A DNA stretch of 64,000 nucleotides from Collinsella sp. An307 (GCF_002161805.1 NZ_NFIP01000010.1:1-64000), one strand, 5' to 3'. Counted from the stretch's first letter, positions 1 through 8,642 are shown. The notes: generated by a model from the letters alone, not told the origin. Numbers and translations are program-made.

Positions 1-2
1 TC

Positions 3-80
3 CGGTCGGAGCGGGCGTCGGCGGCGCTGGGCTGGAGGACGCCGGACGAGAACCGCAGGCTGCTCGGCTACGCGGTGTAG
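3..80 (+). pseudogene. C-terminal end of a DDE transposase (IS3-like?), cut by the window edge
   Basis: An open frame enters from the left edge and ends at a TAG at 78-80. The last residues read ALGWRTPDENRRLLGYAV. A terminal 'LGWRTPxE' segment is typical of the C-terminus of integrase-core transposases of the IS3/IS30 type, so this is probably the end of an insertion-sequence transposase lying mostly outside the window. About 55 bp follow before the sequence changes character, and they contain a gtccg...cggac inverted pair that could belong to the element's right end. Only 25 residues are visible, so the family assignment is tentative and I cannot say whether the gene is intact. Confidence 0.4.
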
Positions 81-168
81 GATGTACAGGAAAACGTCCG
101 CAGTCCCATAGATTGCGAAAAACGGACATGAGGGTACAGGGTGGGGACGGCTTCAGGTCCTCCACTTT

Positions 169-190
169 TATTTGCTTCGTATTTGCTTTG
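169..190. repeat. 11-bp iterons TATTTGCT, two copies (169, 180)
   Basis: TATTTGCT occurs at 169-176 and 180-187, exactly 11 bp apart. The distance to the next cluster (279) is 99 bp, nine more 11-bp steps, so the two clusters are in register. This looks like a protein-binding array on one face of the helix rather than a random AT-rich patch. Confidence 0.7.
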
Positions 191-278
191 CAATTATCAA
201 ATGGCGGCAAAAAAGTGGCCTAAAGAAATCAGATAAGCTATCTACCTGCGCAAACAGCTTGGAACCACTATCGAGTTT

Positions 279-322
279 TATTTGCTTCTTATTTGCTCCG
301 TATTTGCTTGCTATTTGCTTTT
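279..322. repeat. 11-bp iterons TATTTGCT, four copies (279, 290, 301, 312)
   Basis: Four perfect TATTTGCT octamers start at 279, 290, 301 and 312, each followed by three variable bases. They lie immediately upstream of the truncated regulator frame. The ATG at 282 falls inside the array, so it is unlikely to be a real start codon. Confidence 0.8.
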
Positions 323-1394
323 GCGAGTCGAGCGTGGGCACAATCGATGCGAAGCGAGAAGAGGCGGATCGGCTTTGGAATCTGAGTTATGGCGCAAGGT
401 GCAGCAGGAAGATTATGAATCACAGATTGCGCGCACGTCGTGCACTGCGGAAGAGTTGCGATCTCTTCTGGACTGCGAAGCCTACTTTAACAGGCAGGGA
501 ATGCCAACGCCCGAAAGTAGCCAGACTATCATTCATTACCTAATCGACGAAGGCCTGGCTGTTGCCGAGGATGACGGCATGTTTGCGGTTACCAACATGG
601 GTGCCCTTCTATTCGCGCGTAACCTCGAAGAGTTTCCTGTGGTTATGCGCAAGGCGCCACGTGTTATTCAGTACGAGGGGCGCGGACGCATATCGATGCT
701 TCGGAGCAGGACGTTTGCCTCGGGATATGCCATCTGTTTAGATGAACTTGTCGATTACATCATGGCGCTCCTGCCGTCACGTGAGGTCATTGTGCACGCA
801 ACGCGAAGCACGCAAACACAACTACCTGCGCTGGCAGTTCGTGAGATTGTGGCAAACGCCCTCATCCATCAAGATTTTTCTATTACGGGAACCGGTCCGC
901 TGATTGAAGTATTTGCAGACAGGCTTGAGGTTACCAATGCGGGTGCGCCCCTTGTAGACGTTATGCGTATCGTGAACGATCCGCCGCGTGCTCGTAATGA
1001 GAAAACCGCTGCTCTTATGCGTCGTTTAGGTTTCTGTGAGGAGGCGGGCTCCGGTTGGGACAAGGTTGTTGAAGCGTGCGAGTATTACACCCTGCCCGCA
1101 CCACGCATCGAGACGCCGCAGGATAGCACGCGCGTAACATTGTTTGCGGCTATCGCATATCGCGCCCTTACGCCAGAGGAGCGCGAGCTTGCCTGTTATT
1201 GGCACACATGCATCTGTTATGCGAACCGTACGGCAGCGACTAACCAGTCTCTCAGGGCACGTTTTGGGTTGCCTTCATCGGCGTCTGCGCAGATTTCCCG
1301 TTTGATTCATACCTGTATTGACCGCGGGCTGATTCGCGCAGTGGACGCGGACGCGTCGAAGAAGAATAAGCGTTACGTGCCGGCTTGGGCTTGA
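282..1394 (+). pseudogene. 5'-truncated ATP-binding regulator of the AlbA_2/HATPase_c_4 (RecG-like) family
   Basis: From about 372 the frame matches the C-terminal two thirds of the putative DNA-binding proteins that have an N-terminal Schlafen AlbA_2 domain, a GHKL-like HATPase_c_4 domain and a C-terminal winged helix. Visible landmarks are NMGALLFARNLEEFP, REIVANALIHQDFSITG (ATP-binding helix with Asn), ADRLEVTNAG and RRLGFCEEAGSGWDKV. Full-length members carry about 160-200 further residues at the N-terminus with the AlbA_2 nucleic-acid-binding fold. These are absent here, and the sequence upstream is TATTTGCT iteron DNA. No ribosome binding site or credible start codon precedes the conserved part. 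Base composition is lower in GC than the neighbours. I read it as a remnant, although translation from an unusual start cannot be excluded. Confidence 0.65.
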
Positions 1395-1404
1395 GTGCCT
1401 CTCG

Positions 1405-1423
1405 TATTTGCTTGCTATTTGCT
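1405..1423. repeat. 11-bp iterons TATTTGCT, two copies downstream of the regulator (1405, 1416)
   Basis: Two more TATTTGCT octamers, 11 bp apart, begin 11 bp after the stop codon of the truncated regulator. They have the same orientation as the upstream arrays, so the gene is bracketed by direct iteron clusters. Confidence 0.75.
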
Positions 1424-1520
1424 CGACAGCGCAGGAAGCTCAGGTCCGACGGTGTACTTATATATAGTGCAGAGGCTCCTTCACGGTGAGCGCTCCTGGC
1501 GGCGCGATGCAGAAGGTGCT

Positions 1521-2859
1521 GGTAACGTACAATTTCTTGCGCACTTTGACAGCGGAATAGCGTCCGGATAGGAAGGGGGGCACTGCCCGCCCCGGTATGA
1601 TTCGAGTTGTCGAGACAGGAAACATGCTGGAGGCAGGCCATGTCCGGGCCCATCGTGACATTGAACGAGGATTCGCTGAAGACTGATCTGCGCGAGCTGG
1701 TGAGGAGGACCGTCGAGGACACCCTGAACGGCCTTCTCGAGGAGGAGGCGGGGGACCTCGTCGGCGCCGAGCGGTACGAGCGCGCCGCCGGGCGCGAGGT
1801 GTACCGCTCCGGCCACTACGAGCGCAGCCTGGCCACGTCGTCCGGCGAGGTAACGATCCATATGCCCAAGCTCAAGGGCATGAGGTTCACCGCGGCGATC
1901 ATCGAGCGCTACCGGCGCCGCGAGGCGAGCGTCGAGGAGGCCATGATCGAGATGTGCCTCGCCGGGGTCTCGACCCGCAGGATAGAGGACGTCTCCGAGA
2001 TCCTCTGGGGCTCCAGCGTCTCGGCTGCCACCGTCTCGAACCTCAACGAGAAGGCGTTCGCCTCGGTCGAGGAGCGGCGCAACCGCCCCCTCGAGCGCGC
2101 CTACCCCTACGCCTGCGTCGACGGGATCTACCTCAAGCGCAGCTGGGGCGGGAGCTATGAGAACGTGGCCGTGATGGTCGCCATCGGCGTCAACGACGAC
2201 GGCTACCGCGAGGTCATAGGCGCCGCCGAGGGGTTCACCGAGTCCTCGGGGTGCTGGCGGGAGCTCCTGTCGTGGCTGAAGTCCAGGGGGCTCCGCGGCG
2301 TGCGCGGGTTCACCGGCGACAGGGCCGCCGGCATGGTGGGGTCCATCGCCGAGGTCTTCCCCGGCGCCGCCCACCGGCGCCGCGCCGTGCACTTCTACCG
2401 CGACGTTCTCGCCGGGGTGCCCAAATCCGGGCGATCCGGGGTCGCGGCCATGCTCAGGGCGATCCGCGCCATGGAGTCCCGCGAGGCCGCCGAGGCCAAG
2501 GTGCTGGAGGTGGCCGCCGGCCCCGGCGGCATGAAGCTCGGGGAGGCCGCCAAGGCCGTGAGGGACGGCTACGCGGAGACCCTGGCCTACACGAGGTTCC
2601 CGCGCGAGCACTGGCGGCGCGTACGCACCGACAACGCAATAGAGCGCCTGAACCGCGAGATCCGCCGCAGGACGAGGGTGGTGGGCACCTTTCCCGACGG
2701 CAACTCGGCCCTCATGCCCGTGACCGCCAGGCTCAAGTACGTGGCCGAGAGCGAGTGGGGTTCGAGGCGCTACCTGGACGTGACTCTGCTGGAGGGGTAG
2801 CCGCACCGGACGGCGGGCCTATGGGCTGCCGGAAAGTGCGCAAGATTCTTGACGGTACC
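1521..2859 (+). mobile_element. Complete IS256-family insertion sequence
   Basis: A single transposase gene is bounded by imperfect terminal inverted repeats. The left end (1521-1547) and the reverse complement of the right end (2833-2859) share GGTA at the tip and a 13-bp identical core, TCTTGCGCACTTT. The element is about 1.34 kb, normal for IS256 relatives. A 7-bp GATGCAG occurs just outside both ends (1506-1512 and 2863-2869) and might be a target duplication, but it is not symmetrically placed, so I do not rely on it. Confidence 0.8.
1640..2800 (+). CDS. IS256-family (mutator-like) transposase
   Basis: This enzyme would cut and paste the element that encodes it through an RNase H-like DDE catalytic domain. 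The start chosen is the ATG at 1640 (386 residues), preceded by GGAGGCAGGCC. The first catalytic Asp is in YACVDGIYLK, the second in FTGDRAAGM, and the Glu in RTDNAIERLNREIRRRT, followed by the family signature VVGTFPDGNSAL. These are all three acidic residues of the IS256 type. The helical insertion motif normally ending RC-x-VHFYRN reads RRRAVHFYRDVL, so the usual Cys is Arg. Length matches active family members and no frameshift is visible. GC content is above that of the flanking regulator remnant. Confidence 0.9.
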   Translation: MSGPIVTLNEDSLKTDLRELVRRTVEDTLNGLLEEEAGDLVGAERYERAAGREVYRSGHYERSLATSSGEVTIHMPKLKGMRFTAAIIERYRRREASVEEAMIEMCLAGVSTRRIEDVSEILWGSSVSAATVSNLNEKAFASVEERRNRPLERAYPYACVDGIYLKRSWGGSYENVAVMVAIGVNDDGYREVIGAAEGFTESSGCWRELLSWLKSRGLRGVRGFTGDRAAGMVGSIAEVFPGAAHRRRAVHFYRDVLAGVPKSGRSGVAAMLRAIRAMESREAAEAKVLEVAAGPGGMKLGEAAKAVRDGYAETLAYTRFPREHWRRVRTDNAIERLNREIRRRTRVVGTFPDGNSALMPVTARLKYVAESEWGSRRYLDVTLLEG

Positions 2860-3055
2860 GTAGATGCAGCTCATGGTAAGAATCTCAGTGCAATTTGCAA
2901 GTAAGAAATCGGCCTAAAAATGACAACTTGCAATGCTGAATTAGGGGTGAAAAAGACACTTTGCAAAGATGGCCATGTGCGGTACTCCAACGTGCCTCAC
3001 GCGTGCAGAAAACGGGTACCCTGTAGGGAACAGTAGCTGGCTTGGGGGAGGAACC

Positions 3056-3772
3056 ATGGCAGAAGAGAAGCGCAACACGGTCGACGAGGCTGCGGTTGAG
3101 GTTAACGACGGCGACCGCACCGAGGAGAACGCCTCGCCCGAGCCCGAGATGGAGGATTTGCCCGCGCTCGTGCTGGGCGACGAGGCTGAGCACGATGCCG
3201 ACCTGCACGAGGAGGTCATCGACAGCGAGATTGCCTGGCGCGGCAAGATTTTTGACGTCGAGCGCCTGAACGTGCGCCTGCCCAACGGTCACACCTCGGT
3301 CCGCGACGTGGTGCGCCATCGCGGCGCGGCGGCCGTGGTTGCGCTTACCACCTCGGGTAAGATCGCGCTCGTGCGCCAGTACCGCACCTCGCTCGGCCGC
3401 GTGACGGTGGAGATCCCCGCCGGCAAGCTCGATTACCCCGGCGAGGACCCGCTCGAGTGCGCTAAGCGCGAGCTCAAGGAGGAGACCGGCTTTGTGGCCG
3501 GGCGCATTGCCTACCTCACCACCATTGCCACGAGCTGCGGATTTGCCGACGAGCTCATCCACATCTACCTGGCCACGCAGCTCTCATTTGAGGGGGCGCG
3601 CCCCGATGACGACGAGTTCCTCAACGTCGACCTGGTGCCGGTGGAGGAGCTGGTGGACGCCGTGCTCGACGGCAAGATCGAGGACGCCAAGACTGTGGTG
3701 GGCGCCCTTGCCTGCGAGGTCATGAGCCGCCGCTTGGCGGATGCCGCCGTGGCCGAGGAGGCCGCGGAGTAA
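3056..3772 (+). CDS. Nudix hydrolase, ADP-ribose pyrophosphatase-like
   Basis: The protein has 238 residues starting at the ATG at 3056, which follows the ribosome binding site GGGGGAGGAACC. The Nudix box at residues about 122-145 is complete: GKLDYPGEDPLECAKRELKE continuing into ETGF, with the RELKEE metal-binding core. The residues before it (GAAAVVALTTSGKIALVRQY) and the EIPAGKLD lead-in are those of ADP-ribose/NDP-sugar pyrophosphatases, which hydrolyse nucleoside diphosphate sugars in the cytoplasm. The first 55 residues are acidic and of low complexity and are probably a disordered extension. It stands alone, between the IS256 element and an ABC exporter. The exact substrate cannot be read from the sequence. 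Confidence 0.88.
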   Translation: MAEEKRNTVDEAAVEVNDGDRTEENASPEPEMEDLPALVLGDEAEHDADLHEEVIDSEIAWRGKIFDVERLNVRLPNGHTSVRDVVRHRGAAAVVALTTSGKIALVRQYRTSLGRVTVEIPAGKLDYPGEDPLECAKRELKEETGFVAGRIAYLTTIATSCGFADELIHIYLATQLSFEGARPDDDEFLNVDLVPVEELVDAVLDGKIEDAKTVVGALACEVMSRRLADAAVAEEAAE

Positions 3773-3801
3773 GCGCTCTCGAGCCGAAGGGGCGTGCGGT
3801 T

Positions 3802-3843
3802 TGTGATTCTCAGGCAACTGAATGTGATTTGGCGGCAACTAAA
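3802..3843. repeat. Two tandem 21-bp repeats TGTGATT-N4-GGCAACT
   Basis: TGTGATT followed after four bases by GGCAACT is present at 3802 and again at 3823, a spacing of two helical turns. The pair sits in the gap between the Nudix gene and the ABC exporter. It could be an operator; no regulator can be named. Confidence 0.4.
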
Positions 3844-4002
3844 ACCGTGCCGCAAGGGCGTTCTCGATAAACCATGCTGCAAGGGTTTGCGCGGCGCGGC
3901 CGGCGCTCGTCATGGCGTATACTAAGCGCCGGTTTGTGCGGCACCTTTTGCAGCGCGGACCTCGGCATCTTACATCTCAACCACGAAAGGCAGTGTCCTA
4001 CC

Positions 4003-5847
4003 GTGAGCACCGCTAGTACCACCTCGGCCGCTAACTCTTCGACCGCAACCGCGGCACCCAAGCACCGCAGCATGTTCCGTCGCTTTCTTGCCTACTACGG
4101 GCCGGAGCGCGGCCTCTTTATTGCCGACACCGTCTGCGCGCTGGTGATTGCCGGCATTGACCTTGCGTTCCCGAGCATTCTGCGCTCGCTCACGGGCGGC
4201 CTCTTTACCGAGGGGCGCGACGCCATTCTGGGCGCGCTGGGCATGATTGCCCTCGGTCTTGTGGTGCTCTACCTCGTGCGCATGGGCTGCCGCTACTTTG
4301 TGTCGGCGCAGGGCCACATCATGGGCGCGCGTATGGAGTCGCGCATGCGCGAGGACCTGTTTGACCAGTACGAGCGTTTTTGCTTTAGCTATTTTGACCG
4401 CGTGAACTCCGGCGACATGATGAGCCGCGTGGTCAACGACCTGTTTGACATTTGCGAGGCCGCTCACCACGTGCCGGAGTGGATCATCATCTGCGGCGTG
4501 GAGATTGTGGGCGCCTACGTGATCCTCTTTACCATCTCGCCCGTGCTCGCCGGCGTGATGGCGCTGGTGACCGTGGTCTTTGTGGCGATTATGGTGCGCC
4601 AGAACTTCCGCATGCGCGAGGTTTTTGCGGACAACCGTCGCAAGATCTCTGAGGTTAACTCGCAGCTGCAGGACTCGCTCTCGGGCATTCGCGTGGTCAA
4701 GTCCTTTGCGAACGAGGAGACCGAGCGCGCCAAGTTCCGTACCTCCAACGCGCGCTACCTCGACTCCAAGGTCAGCCAGTACCACGCCATGGGCGCATAC
4801 CAGGCAACAAGCGCGCTCATGACGGGCGCTCTCTTTACCATCATCGTGGTCTTGGGTGGCTACCTGGTGGCCCAGGGTCAGATGACCGCCGTCGACATGG
4901 CGACCTTTGCCCTCTACATCAGCCTCTTTACCACGCCGATCGAGACGCTCGTCAACTCGACCGAGACGGTGCAGAAGGCCATCGCGGGCTTTAAGCGCAT
5001 GGACGAGGTCATCCTGAGCATGCCCGACATTGTGGACGCGCCCGACGCGCGTCCGCTTGAGGTCACCGCGGGCGCCATTGCCTACCGCGACGTGTGCTTT
5101 AGCTACGACGACGCCGAGCTCACCGAGGACGGCGCCGACCGCATGCGCCCGGTGATCGACCACCTGTCGCTTGAGATTGCGCCCGGCGAGACCATTGCGC
5201 TTGTGGGTCCGTCCGGCGGCGGCAAGTCCACCACCTGCTCGCTGCTGCCGCGCTTCTACGACGTGGCCTCCGGCTCGATTAGCATCGACGGGCAGGACGT
5301 GCGCTCGGTCACGCAGGAGAGCCTGCGCCGTGCCATCGGCCTCGTACAGCAGGACGTCTACCTGTTTGACGGCACCCTGCGCGACAACATCGCCTACGGT
5401 CGCCCCGGCGCGACTCAGGCCGAGATCGAAGAGGCCGCGCGTCGCGCGAACATCCACGACTTCATCGCGAGTCTGCCCGAGGGGTACGACACCGTGGTGG
5501 GCGAGCGCGGCAGCCGTCTTTCTGGTGGCCAGAAGCAGCGCGTTGCCATCGCCCGCGTGTTCTTGAAGGACCCCAAGATCCTCATTCTGGACGAGGCGAC
5601 CTCGGCGCTTGATAACGAGAGCGAAGAGGCCGTGCAGGAGTCGCTCGAGCGGCTCGCGGCGGACCGCACGACGATCATCATCGCGCACCGCCTCTCGACC
5701 ATTAAGGGCGCCGACGAGATCGCCACGGTGGAGAACGGCCGCGTGGTTGAGCGCGGCACGCACGACGAGCTTCTGGCGCGCGGCGGCACCTACGCGCGCT
5801 ATTACCGCATGCAGTTTGAGGGCGCCCGCGCGCACGAGCTCGCGTAG
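4003..5847 (+). CDS. ABC exporter, fused membrane and ATPase domains (homodimer type)
   Basis: This is a 614-residue half-transporter with an N-terminal six-helix ABC_membrane domain (about residues 25-330) and a C-terminal nucleotide-binding domain (about 345-600). The ATPase motifs are canonical: Walker [12 protein letters not shown]-loop [10 protein letters not shown], signature RLSGGQKQR, Walker [13 protein letters not shown] and switch His in IIAHRLST. Because both signature and catalytic Glu are intact, it can work as a homodimer, unlike the two paired exporters further along the window. I chose the GTG at 4003, 12 bases after GAAAGG; an in-frame ATG at 3874 would add 43 unconserved residues. 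A TATACT hexamer near 3916 could be the -10 box. The substrate is unknown. Confidence 0.85.
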   Translation: MSTASTTSAANSSTATAAPKHRSMFRRFLAYYGPERGLFIADTVCALVIAGIDLAFPSILRSLTGGLFTEGRDAILGALGMIALGLVVLYLVRMGCRYFVSAQGHIMGARMESRMREDLFDQYERFCFSYFDRVNSGDMMSRVVNDLFDICEAAHHVPEWIIICGVEIVGAYVILFTISPVLAGVMALVTVVFVAIMVRQNFRMREVFADNRRKISEVNSQLQDSLSGIRVVKSFANEETERAKFRTSNARYLDSKVSQYHAMGAYQATSALMTGALFTIIVVLGGYLVAQGQMTAVDMATFALYISLFTTPIETLVNSTETVQKAIAGFKRMDEVILSMPDIVDAPDARPLEVTAGAIAYRDVCFSYDDAELTEDGADRMRPVIDHLSLEIAPGETIALVGPSGGGKSTTCSLLPRFYDVASGSISIDGQDVRSVTQESLRRAIGLVQQDVYLFDGTLRDNIAYGRPGATQAEIEEAARRANIHDFIASLPEGYDTVVGERGSRLSGGQKQRVAIARVFLKDPKILILDEATSALDNESEEAVQESLERLAADRTTIIIAHRLSTIKGADEIATVENGRVVERGTHDELLARGGTYARYYRMQFEGARAHELA

Positions 5848-5978
5848 GGCGCGGCCCGTGGTGGGTGTGGGCTTGTGCCGCGATGCCGGCAGGGCCGGGC
5901 CCTGCATGAGGGCACGCGACGCTCTGCAGCTTGCATGGTGATTGTCGCAGCGTAGGCAGCGTGCCTGCGACGTATGCG

Positions 5979-5984
5979 TATAAT
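5979..5984 (+). promoter_or_regulatory. Candidate -10 box TATAAT
   Basis: A perfect TATAAT lies 65 bp before the start of the membrane protein gene at 6049. No convincing -35 hexamer stands at the expected distance. Confidence 0.4.
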
Positions 5985-6048
5985 GCCGATGCGGCAGGGC
6001 TTGCGCCCGGCCGCGCAAAGGAGATCACCCGCTGCCCAAGGTCGACGC

Positions 6049-6924
6049 ATGGCAAAGAAAACCCCGCTTACACCCGAGGAAGTCACCGAGCTCTTTGCGC
6101 AGCTCGATGATTCGGGCGTGCTCGACCCCGGCGGTCCGCACCGCAAGCGCACACGCCGCACCATCGACCCGCTCTCCGACGAGGACCCCTCCGGCTCCAA
6201 CGTCGACCACGCCATCTCGCGCGCGGCCATGGCGGTTATCATCGGCGTGCTTTTGCTCGTGCTGGGCATGCAGCTTTGGTACGGCATCAGCCGCCGCCTC
6301 AACACCGCAAATCTCTCCGACACCGCCAATGCTCAGACCGTAAGCCTCGCGCTTGAGGGCGGCGTGGAGTGGGGCAACGGCTTCACGCAGTTCCCGCACG
6401 ACTTCACGGTCGAGGAGGCCGACGAGCGCACGGGCATCGTGGAGGTGTCCGTGGTCGACACCGAATCCTCCAACGAGCTGGAGCTCTTCTCTAACAGCCA
6501 GATCCAAGCGGCCGCGCTTGCCACAAACGCGCTTTTGAACGACAACATCAACCAGGTGGTCTACAACGTGAGCGCGCGTCTCGACGAGGACGGCAACATC
6601 ACCTACGACCACCTCTTTGGCCTTCTGCCCGCACAGGGCGAGGAGGGCGTGATCTTTACGTTCGTGTGGACCAAGTATCGCTCCGGCGACTCGGCCAACA
6701 TCGACTGGGAGCTGCGCATCATCGGCATGGACGAGGATATTGCGGGCCGTATTCAGGAGCAGGTCAACTCCGTGTCGTCACTCATCGATACGCCGGGCAT
6801 TGACCAAGACGACTTCGACGCGCAGCGCAGCGAGCTTGACCTGGAGCGCGAACTTTTGGGCGGCGAGCAGTACCTGGGCGGCCCCGCCGAGAAGTATCCG
6901 GAGGACGTGCGACCGCAGGAGTAG
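6049..6924 (+). CDS. Single-pass membrane protein of unknown function
   Basis: The product has 291 residues. One transmembrane helix (AMAVIIGVLLLVLGMQLWYG, about residues 63-83) follows a polar, basic N-terminal segment, so most of the protein (residues 90-291) probably faces outward. I do not recognise the extracytoplasmic domain; it is acidic and contains no cysteine. The start is the ATG at 6049, with AAGG seven bases upstream; the stronger AAAGGAG at 6017 is too far away unless a non-AUG start is used. It follows the ABC exporter but has its own -10-like box, so it is probably expressed separately. Confidence 0.7.
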   Translation: MAKKTPLTPEEVTELFAQLDDSGVLDPGGPHRKRTRRTIDPLSDEDPSGSNVDHAISRAAMAVIIGVLLLVLGMQLWYGISRRLNTANLSDTANAQTVSLALEGGVEWGNGFTQFPHDFTVEEADERTGIVEVSVVDTESSNELELFSNSQIQAAALATNALLNDNINQVVYNVSARLDEDGNITYDHLFGLLPAQGEEGVIFTFVWTKYRSGDSANIDWELRIIGMDEDIAGRIQEQVNSVSSLIDTPGIDQDDFDAQRSELDLERELLGGEQYLGGPAEKYPEDVRPQE

Positions 6925-6961
6925 CCTTGCAATTAGAGCGAATTGCCGCTGGGACCTCCAG

Positions 6962-7111
6962 AAAACTCGCGTTGTAAGTGGCCATATCGGGAAGCGCTGA
7001 TTCCTCATTCCTAGGCTCACTATGAGAATCCGTGTTTCCCCAGTTGGGCGCTTTATTTAGATAAAGCATTAAGAAGAAAGCGGGAAGAGCCCACTTACTT
7101 GGCGATGTTTT
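6962..7111. repeat. 150-bp inverted-repeat element, copy 1
   Basis: Arms at 6962-6983 and 7089-7111 are complementary (AAAAC, TCGC and GTAAGTGG blocks). The core GTTTCCCCAG begins 72 bp from the left end, followed by a small palindromic CTTTATTTAGATAAAG. Total length and the +72 core offset equal those of the element at 8487-8636. It lies in the convergent gap between the membrane protein gene and the nuclease-fold gene. Confidence 0.7.
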
Positions 7112-7164
7112 GTGCCCTCCACTCCGGGATTGCGCCTTCGGGGGCGGCCCCAGCGCGGATCATG

Positions 7165-8232
7165 TTAAGGTTGACGCCATAGTTGGTTCCATGCGTGCAA
7201 TACCTGATACCTCAGCTCTCTTTCCTTTGCCGTTTGCCGGGCCGTTTTCGGTCGCAGTTTTACCCCTCTTTTCTTGGCAATGTATTGGATGAGCTCTTGG
7301 AACCGCTTCTGATTATTAATCTGCTGATACGTCACAAGAATCATGGGAAGCCCCGTCGACTCTAGCGCGAGCAGGCGGTCTGCATCGTGCTCCGTGATGC
7401 CGCCCGGGCCATGAACCGAGCGTCCCTGACACTCAATCCCCAGAGCAGGAAGAGAATCTGTTGTTTCAAGGAACAGGTCGACACGGGCGTAGCTCTGTCC
7501 AGCGATGGTCTGGGCGCCGGCGTCAAAGTGTACGGTTCGATTGAGGGACATTGGTCCTAGGCCCCAGCCGCCAAGATGTCGTCCCCAGCCAATTGTTATT
7601 GCCGCCTTCGCTTCGAAAGACGACCTGGCAACACCGCAAAGGAGCTCAACGGCTTGACGGAAGCGCCTGATGCCGCGCACATTTCCAACGGCATCGGCAA
7701 AGCGCTCCAGGTTTTCCTTGCTTGTAAGGGGTTCGCGATACCACTGGTCGGTAATATCGCCCTTAACGTCAATTACTGGCCTCCAGCCGTCTTCGCCGCG
7801 CCATCCAGTTTGGGACATACGCCTCTTCAGCTCATTACGATGCTCGGCGGTAAGGTGGATCTCCGAATAGGTTCCCGTAAGCTCATACATTGCGAGTGCA
7901 AGTTGCGGGAGGGGCAGATGCCTTGCGAGTTGAAGCAGCGTGAACTCTGGAGAAGTAACGGAATGGTATGCATCGATCTCGATAAGCGAACCGCTCGGCA
8001 GATCGCCTTTCCAAAGATGCCTGATGAATGCGGCGGACTGGTGCATGTGGGTTCTGTTGCATTCAAGGATGTGCAAGGGGACGCGCACGTAGCCAAGAAA
8101 CCTGTCGCGGCGGTAAAGGGACTGCCTGCCACGGCTCGTTGAGAGGTCCGGCGTGTCCAGCGAGAGGCGAAGCACGCAGGGCGGGATGCGAAGGAACTCA
8201 AAAGCCGATATGTCACAAAGAATCGTCTCCAT
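7165..8232 (-). CDS. Nuclease-fold protein (DUF559/Vsr-like C-terminus), degenerate active site
   Basis: The 355-residue protein is built like the gene product at 34423-35394: a start of the type METILCDISAFEFLRI, a central helical region containing a CGTY-like 'YELTGTYSEI', then a C-terminal segment resembling PD-(D/E)XK nucleases (ARVDLFLE, then LGIECQGR). In the paralogue the last motif is GIEYKGR; here the catalytic Lys is Gln, so cleavage activity is doubtful. I chose the ATG at 8232 because it aligns with the paralogue's start; an in-frame ATG at 8328 would add 32 residues. Neither start has a good ribosome binding site. The gene has a 150-bp inverted-repeat element on each side. Its role is unknown; an antitoxin/regulator or defence function is possible. 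Confidence 0.6.
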   Translation of the reverse strand: METILCDISAFEFLRIPPCVLRLSLDTPDLSTSRGRQSLYRRDRFLGYVRVPLHILECNRTHMHQSAAFIRHLWKGDLPSGSLIEIDAYHSVTSPEFTLLQLARHLPLPQLALAMYELTGTYSEIHLTAEHRNELKRRMSQTGWRGEDGWRPVIDVKGDITDQWYREPLTSKENLERFADAVGNVRGIRRFRQAVELLCGVARSSFEAKAAITIGWGRHLGGWGLGPMSLNRTVHFDAGAQTIAGQSYARVDLFLETTDSLPALGIECQGRSVHGPGGITEHDADRLLALESTGLPMILVTYQQINNQKRFQELIQYIAKKRGVKLRPKTARQTAKERELRYQVLHAWNQLWRQP

Positions 8233-8486
8233 GGCATTACGGTAAGAGAGAGAAGTGGGGTGGAGGGTAACAATCTCAGATTTCTGGTGCACGTTCTCAC
8301 CAATGTCTGACACGTTTCTGACTGGCAAGAGAAAACAGGCATATTTACCAGCGCATTTGACAAAACGGAGACGCCTTGTTAGCGAAACGAGGCCTGTTCA
8401 CAGATTGTTCGCATCTAACGTGGAGCATATTCAGAGCAGTGACGGAGAGTCTGCTGCGGGCCGGGTGCGGTTTGGTGACGGTTCGC

Positions 8487-8636
8487 AAAAAAATGCGATG
8501 TAAGTGGGCCCCTTCGACAAGGGATGAGTCAGTGAAGGACATACGGCCCCCATGTCGGGTTTTCCCAGTAAAAACCTTACCTAGATGGAGTATTCGATTC
8601 CATGACTGCCGGAGGCCACTTACATCGTGCATTTTT
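8487..8636. repeat. 150-bp inverted-repeat element, copy 2
   Basis: Arms at 8487-8510 and 8614-8636 pair almost perfectly (AAAAATGC..GATGTAAGTGG). The core GTTTTCCCAG starts exactly 72 bp from the left end, as in the 6962 copy, and is followed by CCTTACCTAGATGGAG. Apart from arm and core, the two copies have diverged. Confidence 0.75.
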
Positions 8637-8642
8637 GAGAGG

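Noticed and set aside
169-323. TATTTGCT arrays considered as a CRISPR array or plasmid-type origin
   Set aside because: An 8-bp motif every 11 bp leaves no room for spacers, and no cas, rep or DnaA-box pattern is nearby; operator-type iterons fit better.
1506-2869. GATGCAG on both sides of the IS256 element as target-site duplication
   Set aside because: The two copies are at unequal distances from the terminal repeats (8 bp left, 3 bp right), so they do not abut the same element ends.
8329-8486. Short plus-strand frames upstream of the first nuclease-fold gene
   Set aside because: They lack ribosome binding sites and family resemblance and overlap the inverted-repeat element.
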